From NCBI RefSeq assembly GCF_040939455.1, contig NC_134117.1, positions 48,267,001-48,331,000 on the forward strand: a DNA stretch of 64,000 nt, given 5' to 3'. The DNA is from Microcebus murinus (taxonomy: Eukaryota; Chordata; Mammalia; Primates; Cheirogaleidae). A program made the translations under genes and the position numbers. Shown piece after piece: positions 56,744 through 64,000 of this stretch (position 1 is the first letter of the stretch; every line of letters begins with the position of its first letter). The notes beneath the pieces are model-generated. The model was not told the DNA's origin, ran no database searches, and was given only the letters and a program-made list of their open reading frames with translations.

Positions 56744-57729
56744 TTAATTGGCTATCAGCTTTAATTATCAATGGTTTTGATTTTGACATCATACTTCACT
56801 TCTATTCAACTACATATTAACTCAGTATTTGTGTGTCCAATATGGATGTTTATAAATATAAGTTCATCCCCTGACACATATAATCAAATTCATTGATCAT
56901 TTTCTTATTTTTTCTTAGTAAAAGAAATCACATGACAATTTATTAGCAACCTCATAAAGAATAGTATTAATCATAACATCTTTGATAAAGTTTTATTTTG
57001 GAAGGAATTCCTCACCCTTAATTTAAGATTCAGTGACTGACAACAATCAAGGAATGTTCATAGAACTTGGGGATATATCCTCCTTCCCCCTTCTCCTCCT
57101 CCTCTTCTTTCTCCTTTTCCTCCTTTTTCCTCTTCTATATTTCCGTAAAGCCTTCACGACTCTCCCTACGAAGGTCATCTTTATGTTGATGATTGCAACA
57201 TCCCCTCTTCTAGTAGGATTCCTGCAGCTAAATCATGTCAGATATCTCCCGGGTTGTTCTCCAAACTATGTCCTGAGAGTAGAAACTAGTGCAGAGTTGC
57301 TACATGCAGTTATAAAGGCTGTACCCTAAACAAACCCAGGGAGAATTATTATGGACTAACAAATTAGTTCATTGTCACACATGCTAAGAGGAAGTTTGAG
57401 AATGTCATGGCTGTATAATAATCTTGATCTCTGCTAATAAAAATGGTTTCATTAATTGATAGTTTTGTAAAATGCTAATTATCATATTCCTTCTTGGAGA
57501 TTCACAAATCATACCAGCAAATAATAGGAGATAAGGCTATTTATTTATGACTGAACTTTTTTAGATCATTTAATTTGGTTAAATTTATTTACCCCATGTT
57601 TCTTTTTTAAATGCATTAGTTTTTTTGTTTGTCTTGTTTTTTGACAACAGCTTTGAGTACGGCATGAAAAATACTTTAGAAATGCTGGCTTCTGGTTGTA
57701 ATGATACAAATATCAGAAATTGCTAAAAA
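56744..57729. other. Unassigned stretch with a pyrimidine tract
   Basis: 57081-57135 is a C/T-rich tract that produces a Leu/Phe-rich run inside a 98-codon plus-strand frame (57033-57329). The remainder of that frame shows no domain. Nothing else recognised. Confidence 0.5.
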
Positions 57730-57950
57730 GCAATTGAATACTTCTTAGAGGATAGCCATTATGTTAAGTGTTTCATATGAATTATGTAATTTAATTTTCT
57801 TAAAGACCTATAAATTGGTTATAATGTTATCCCCAGCTTAGAGATTAGGAAATTGAATTTTACATACATAGCCCAGGGTCACTCAGCTAGCTAAGAGGCA
57901 AGCCTATATGTGAACCTGACTAGGTCTTAGACGATAGTATGATTTCTTAA
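57730..57950 (+). mobile_element. MIR SINE
   Basis: MIR order: gttaagtgtttcatatgaat, ttatccccagcttagagatt, gcccagggtcactcagctag, ctaagaggcaagcctatatg, tgaacctgactaggtct. Confidence 0.82.
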
Positions 57951-58059
57951 AGGTATGACCCACAATTTGCTACTCAGACTATGGTCAATGGCCCACACTA
58001 GGGAGCATAGTAGAAACGTATTAAGAGTAGAGAGTTGTCATGTTTATGTTAATATCATG
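57951..58059. other. Short unassigned spacer
   Basis: Nothing recognised. Confidence 0.6.
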
Positions 58060-58440
58060 TGAGCAAAAGTCCCTGGAGATGGCATCCTTCCCAACACATG
58101 ATAAAGCTTCTCTAGAAGAAAGTCCTTTAGCTTTTGCACTTCTCCTTTTCTTCTCTTTGTCCTACCTGGAAGATGTATTTGATGTCTGTTGCATTTGAGC
58201 CATCTTGAAACCATAATACAATAAAACAGTCAAGACAGTAAGGGTTATGGACAGACAAGATAGAAAGAACCAGGGATACTGATGTATTAAGACACAGTTC
58301 CTGCCTTGAGTTGTTGACCTATAGCATTCTTACAATATAAGCAAAATAAACTCCTATTTCATTGTTACCACTGTCAAGTTTACATTGCTTTTAGTTAAAT
58401 TTATTTCTCAGTATTATGAGCACCATGGATTGGGCCACAA
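58060..58440 (+). mobile_element. MLT1-like MaLR LTR, sense
   Basis: ctggagatggcatccttcc, gcatttgagccatcttgaaa, agaaccagggatactgatg, and ataagcaaaataaactcct followed by ccactgtcaagttt. This follows an MLT1-type LTR ('gagccatcttggacc...gaataaacttctatc...ccactgt'). Confidence 0.5.
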
Positions 58441-59129
58441 TAAAAAAGGCAGGCGTAGGGGAATGAGCATTCTGTTGTACAGGTAAAACGAACCCTAGTA
58501 TTCCATTATAGAAAAGTGTGAAATAAAGTTAGTGGGCAATGGGAGGTGAAGTAGAGCTACATAACAGATAGCTTTGAGATGCAGCCATAGGAATTTAACA
58601 TCATAATACTATTGGACATTTTAGTGCTATCATAAATGAAATGAAGTAATCTGCTATAATGTTGATTTAAATTTTTGTATTATAGCAATTTTTCACAATA
58701 AAATTTTATTGAGTGAAACTTCACAGCAAATAGTATAAACTATTCTTATTTGGATACAGCATCATTATTGATTCAAGTTAACTTGACAGTAGTTTACAAT
58801 GGTAGCCATTTAACCAAAAGATACTAATATTTTCATATTGTAATTTAGGACCGTTTGTTAAGTACCACTCCATTCACTGCCTTATCCTAGGAGCTAAAGA
58901 ATAGGAAAGAAACAAAAGATAAAAAGGTACTTGTGGTATGAAACACACACACAGAGGATAGAGCATGTAATTTTATATATCTTCATATATCTGTTTTCAA
59001 ATATATATGTCTTCTAATTTCAAGGAAGATAAAGGAGCAAAATAAAAATAATTTGTACATGGGTTTTGACACATAGTCAAAGAAATTGAAGAAGTTTATA
59101 TTGGTTTGGTTGAATAAATAGACATTGAA
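58441..59129. other. Unassigned spacer
   Basis: About 0.7 kb. 58850-58930 vaguely resembles a reversed L2 tail but is too weak to call. Confidence 0.5.
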
Positions 59130-60080
59130 CCAGCATTGATAGAGTCTATCAAAAATATTTGTTTAGCATATAGCTATGTTTTGGGTACTGATATTAGTGA
59201 TACTGAGTAAAAAATTAAGGAAATGAATATCTTGCTTTTAAAAAACATGCATTATATTGGAGACAATCCAACCATAAACACATATCTAGAGCTGATCATA
59301 AATTATAAACAAAATTAAAGGAGTAACATAACATAGAACAATGCTATAAAATGGTACCTTTTTAAAAGGTAATACTTGAGCAAATGTCTGAAAGAAAGAG
59401 GAGAGTAAGCCATTTGGGCATTCTGTGAAAATATGATTGTGGAATAGCAAAAGCTCAAGTATGGTTAGAACAGCAAGGTGACAAAGAGAATTATGAGAGG
59501 TGAGGTCAGAGAGCTCACCAGGAGTGGAATTTGTATAATCATTTAGAGAATAATAAGGACTTAGATGGACCAAGGTAAAGATAAATTGGATGGTTTTTGA
59601 GGAAAGGGATTACACAGTTGATTTGTATTTAAGATGACCATGATTCTGACTATGTGTAGAACTGGGTATATTCAAGGTTAAGAACATAATTTGGGGGCCA
59701 GTTATGATACATAAATACAGATGAACAAAGATGATGGTTTAGATTAGAACGGTGATGTAGTGAAAAGTAATCAAATTCTGGATATCTTTTCAAGAAAAAG
59801 CTGATGGTAGTATTGATGGATCTTATGTAGATGAAGAAAGGAGACTTCAAAAATAGGTATTTCAATACCTGTGAAATAGGCAATGGAGATGTTGACTAGG
59901 CAATTTGAATATGTAAGTTCTGTAGTATAAAGGTGAAGTAAGGACTAGAGAGATAAAATTCGGTACCACCAGCATATAGACCTGGTAACAGAATCCGTAA
60001 GACTATATGAAATCACCTGGAAAATGAGTGAAGATACTGAAAAGAGTAGAGCGGTGGGTTGATATCTAGAACTTTTTACC
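59130..60080 (-). mobile_element. L2 LINE 3' half, antisense
   Basis: A long, ordered match to reversed L2: ttgggtactgatattagtg, atacttgagcaaatgtctga, ggtgaggtcagagagctc, attctggatatcttttcaag, ggagatgttgactaggca, accaccagcatatagacct, atgaaatcacctggaaaatg. About 950 bp of the ORF2 3' half and tail. Frames at 59286-59883 on the minus strand are in this decayed ORF2 but carry no intact domain. Confidence 0.82.
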
Positions 60081-60939
60081 ATTATGAGATTGGCCACATT
60101 TAGAGGGACCATCAGTTTTTAATATTAAGCAAAAGTACCTGTGAAATGAATATGAGAACTAGGGACATTGGTTTCTAAGAACTCCTAGAGGCTAAGAAAG
60201 AAACCAGTGATCTGCTGTAGCAAATAATGTTAGTTCAAGTAAAGTAAGACAGAATTGACAATTGCATGTGGTGATGATAATGACTTTGAAAAGGTGGACC
60301 ACACCGTTCAGATGCCACTGCCACCTTCTCAGGCAGTGCTTCACTTGTTGGCTTCCCCTCATCCCAAACTGCCACCAGTGAGAGTCTTATCATGTGAAGT
60401 TGTTGCATACCAAGTATTATCACCACCCAACTTGTCATCAGTTATGCTGTTGTTGTGAATTGTTGAGCCATTCACTTCCAGCATCTCAACCGAACAGCTG
60501 CTTTCAAAGGCTATATTGGTATCAGCTGTCTTAGCTGAGATCTACCCGCAAAATCAGAGATTGAGTTAAGAGGTTTATTTTAGGATAGTGATGCCTGGGA
60601 ACAGGAGTGAGTAATCAGTGAGATTGAAACAAAGAAAGGAGAAGAGAAAGACAATATATCTGTTCACTGCTTTGAAAATAAGCCTTATTTTTCCCCACCA
60701 GGAGCTGTATTCTTTGGGCTTCAGAAATCTCCACTCTGAAAAAAGGGAAGAAGCATTGGTTGATGGCTTTCTTGTGTAGTGTTAACTCCCCCACACTTTT
60801 AGGTTGTGCATTTGTGCGTGCAGAGTGTCTTCAGCAGCATCTCACATTATGTCATCAGGGAAGTGGATGTTTGAGGGTGAAAGTGGTCAGAATCCAGGTG
60901 GAGGTAAGGCCAAGAGGATTTAGGAGGTCTCTGGTATCC
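60081..60939. other. Unassigned stretch, possibly an unnamed LTR
   Basis: 60255-60458 is open on both strands (67 codons each), without domains. 60560-60900 (gagttaagaggtttatttta, gtgatgcctgggaacaggag, cattatgtcatcagggaag) has the look of a decayed LTR or ERV segment that I cannot assign. Confidence 0.4.
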
Positions 60940-61370
60940 TCCCTGAAGAACTGATGATTTAAACAAGATCTGAATTACATCAAAGAGTGAACTTTCAGGA
61001 ATACAGTGGTGGGCACCTGCATGTGTGTGTGCACACATGTGTGTGTGTGTGTGTATTCATGAGTGGGGAATTAGAATGCTTGGTAGATAAAAACATGTGC
61101 AAATACCATGAAGTGGGGAAATGGAAGGGAATATTTGCTATTTGAGGTCTTCAAAGAAAGCCAGATTGGTTGAGATACCCAAAAAAGGGAAAAAAATGAA
61201 AATAGCAAAGGCTACAAATATAGACAGAAAACAAATCCCACAGATGCTCTATAGGCTGTGTTAATGATTTGGGTATTTGTCCTAAGAACAATTGAAATCA
61301 AACAGTAGAACAGTAGATTTTACAAAGGAAGGGTATATAATTATATTTCTTTTTAAAGATAGCATCAGTT
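60940..61370 (-). mobile_element. L2 LINE fragment, antisense, with (TG)n
   Basis: After gaagaactgatgatttaaac the plus strand follows reversed L2: gtgcaaataccatgaagtgg, agccagattggttgaga, taggctgtgttaatgatttg, ggtatttgtcctaagaaca. The (TG)n/(CA)n run at 61021-61055 interrupts it. Confidence 0.6.
61021..61055. repeat. (TG)n microsatellite
   Basis: TG repeats with a short GCACACA interruption. Confidence 0.93.
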
Positions 61371-64000
61371 GTGGCATAGAAAGATATTAAAGGGATTAAG
61401 ACCAAATGCAACAAAACATATACTAAGATATTTTCTGAAATCTAAGCTAAACATAATGGTAGCTTGGACTGTCTGTAGCCAAGAAATGCATAAAAGTAAA
61501 TGAATTCAATTAATTTCACAATGTATACATCAATCAAAACATCACATTGTACATTATAAATATACACAGGTTTTTGTCAATTTTATAGCTGGAAAGCAAT
61601 TTCAAAAAAAGAAAGAAAATGGATTCCAGAGATATTTTATAGTGAAAACAAAGAGAGCTTGTTCACAGATGGTAGTGCCATTATGATGGAGGAGGGCTCA
61701 GGCTAGGTTGGGATATGCAGTTCATTGGCTTAGTTTCAACTTGGCAAATATGTTGAAATTTGTGGCATTTGAGTAGAAATGTATAAACATGTTGTGGATA
61801 CTGTTTGCTGCTGGTGCCTCTCACATCCCTTGACCAGATGTTGCACTTACAGCTCTAGCCTTCTATAGAGCATTGCCCAAACTACATTCCCAGGGATGCC
61901 CGAAATGGCCATCCTTCATCACTTCACCCCAAAACACATTGTAGAGTCCCTTGCAGTATAAGTCTGAGGATAGACTTTTGGGTTGAAGGGACATCTTTCT
62001 TTAGCTTTTTACCCCACACTGTCCTACTTTCCTCATTTTCTTACATAGCACTTAGAAAATAACCCCTATATCAAGTTCTAGCTCTTGGAATCCAACCTAA
62101 GGTACTTTCAATCATTTTTCCCCAAAAGTATTTAAGCAAGTTCAAAGTCTCTGTATAATTAAAAGAAATATCTTCCCAACAGAACCCTTGGCTCACCTCT
62201 GGGCAAAAAGCAAGTTGACCTTTCATGTGATTTCAAATTCCAGTTCTAATTTCCCTAACAAAGATCCATGTCGTGTCTCATATATGTGTTAGAGAAAGCT
62301 TCTTAATCTGGAAAACAACAAATATTATGCTATTCTAAGTATCTATCAGAGAAAACAACTACTATTTGATAACCAGTCATAATGGTCAACTATTTAGTTA
62401 GTTGACTTCCTTTTTTGAACATATCTCAGTTATCAGTCCTACTATATAAGAAAGCTAAAAATTTACTTTCTGGAATATTCTTTAAAGAAGACATCACCAG
62501 TTTAAGATGTTATACAAAAAATGAGTTTTACAAATTCAAAGTTTACAAACATAACCAACCAGATTATTTTTATGGTGAAAACTCTCAAAGGTACTATGAA
62601 TTCTGAAAATTTAAAGGATCACATAAAATGCAACAACTCCCCACATTATGTAAGTAAGGGGAATTTTTATCACATAACATTTTGGTAATTTAGTAGCCTA
62701 AGAAAAAACTTTGGGAAACCATTCTAGAACTCACTAACTAGAGCTCTATAATGTTCAATTTAGTAATATCACCATAAATTTATATACCCAGTCTAAAGCC
62801 TTCACAGCTTCCCATGTCTTTAGGGTTTATAATTAAATGTCATTTTTTCAGTATTTATCAATGATGATGTAAGTTATATCATTTAGGAATACTTTTCTTT
62901 CTACTGCAAACTCAATTGAAAATGTCATCTATCACATTACTCATATCTTCTCATATCAAGAGCCACACAATAATTACTTCTCAGAATTGATATTAGGAAA
63001 ATGTTTACACTTATGAGATGAGCTACTATTTGGCATTGCGATGAGTAAATCCAGTGCTAAGTACAATGTTAAATATTAGTTACAAGCTCTTTTTAGGTGT
63101 CTAACAACATCAGAGTATTTAATTATGTTTGCCCTTTTTAAATGTTTGCTTGTCCTGTTTCATTCTCTTGAGTAAGGAACTTCCCTTCTGTAAAAACAAA
63201 AGAAGTGATCTTCCTAATTACCTTGGAAGGGTATGGTAATAAAAGATTATAAACTTTAAATAAATAACTATTTAACTAATATATAAGTTGAACAATAAAA
63301 CGATGTAATACACATAGCCCCTGGTTATTGTATTATATTCTACAGAACATTTCATAAACAATATTATTTTCTATTTTTTTAGCCTAAGTAATATGAAGGT
63401 TTTTATTGCAACCCAACTGTTCGCTAACTCCCTTATTTTTGAGGGGCAACAAATCTGAGATGAATTTGAGCTATCCAAATGGTTATTATGATGCAAAATA
63501 TGGTTTGCCATGACTGCAGGGATATGATTCATTGTGTTTTCCTATTTTGAATTCACAGGGGAATGTTGAACATCTCTGAATATAAACATAGAAAACTTTC
63601 ATAACATCTGTTGCTAATTTCTGCCAGCTGAAAAGTGATAATGATGATGAATATTTTTGCTGATGATGTGGATACATTGGTCTAACTCAATTAACTTGCA
63701 GACTATGGGTATCTAATTGAAAACAAATATTACCTGGTTAGCTTTATGTTTAGTTACATTTGTTAGTGTTACAATATATTTAATTTTTATGATTTGTACT
63801 CTTTAAAGTTAAAAGAAATACTAGTAATGGAAAATATGTCTGAGTGTGTAATGCTGACAGTTGCATTCATTTATTCATTCACCATATTTGTAAAAACAAA
63901 ATTTGACTGACAAGTGCACAGTGAGGGCATGAACCAGCAGCTATTGATGATGGGGAAAAGGTTAAAAATCATTCAACTAACACACCTTAAAATGCTGTTC
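61371..64000. other. Unassigned 2.6-kb stretch to the window end
   Basis: No gene or certain repeat. 61800-62060 is less AT-rich and looks like a diverged interspersed repeat (caaactacattcccaggga). 62790-62950 and 63860-63900 have faint L2-like character. None is good enough to call. Confidence 0.5.

Noticed and set aside
57033..57329. 98-codon frame with a Leu-rich, membrane-like segment
   Set aside because: The Leu/Phe run is encoded by a pyrimidine tract at 57081-57135. The rest has no recognisable feature.
60255..60458. Region open on both strands, possible processed gene copy
   Set aside because: No family recognised, no A tail or TSD found, and the frames have no domains. Probably a locally GC-richer unassigned repeat.

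Overview
The window is mammalian nuclear DNA, and almost certainly from a strepsirrhine primate, most likely a lemur. Two things point there. The Alu at 56437-56743 carries the strepsirrhine signature: CTAGCACTCTGGG at the start, an AAAAATATATAGAAAAA linker, and GTTGCTGTGAGCTAGGCTG in the right arm. The youngest L1 (about 297-1889) has a 3' UTR of the lemur L1 type. The sequence is AT-rich and has no convincing protein-coding gene. It reads as an intergenic or deep intronic stretch made mostly of transposon remnants of several ages. All the long reading frames I could identify are L1 ORF1/ORF2 pieces, antisense shadows of L1 5' UTRs, Alu or MaLR sequence, or lie within chance expectation.

Layout. 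0.3-1.9 kb: a young L1 with a 5' inversion and target-site duplications (TSDs). 3.9-5.6 kb: an old L1, antisense. 5.9-7.5 and 9.0-12.7 kb: two antisense L1 fragments that keep their 5' ends but lack their 3' ends. 12.8-13.9 kb: a MER5-like DNA transposon and an L2. 15.8-21.4 kb: a MaLR LTR, an antisense L1, then a sense old L1 carrying an Alu fragment and an exact 102-bp tandem duplication. 24.5-26.9 kb: a MaLR LTR, an L1 3' UTR, and an L2 split by a 5S rRNA retropseudogene. 28.3-32.4 kb: MLT1, MST/THE1-like LTR plus internal region, MLT2-like LTR pieces and an L2. 32.4-38.3 kb: mostly unassigned, with one MLT1 LTR. 38.3-42.3 kb: a sense L1 with an internal deletion, which itself carries a TA-flanked inverted-repeat DNA transposon. 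42.8-46 kb: an old DNA transposon and an antisense L1. 47-49 kb: an MLT1-like LTR and a MIR split by a composite L1-mediated insertion with a perfect 16-bp TSD. 51.4-52.7 kb: L2 and L1, antisense. 54.8 kb: a strong CTCF-type motif. 56.4-61.4 kb: Alu, MIR, an MLT1-like LTR and two L2 blocks.

No operon, CRISPR array or gene cluster is present. What merits attention is the record of retrotransposition mechanisms: twin priming, a tailless 5S copy, a chimeric insertion, an internally deleted L1, and a mobile DNA element inside an old L1. The candidate regulatory motif and a few very weak exon candidates come second. Repeat family names come from recognising diagnostic stretches by eye. Boundaries are good to about 5-50 bp, except where TSDs fix them.
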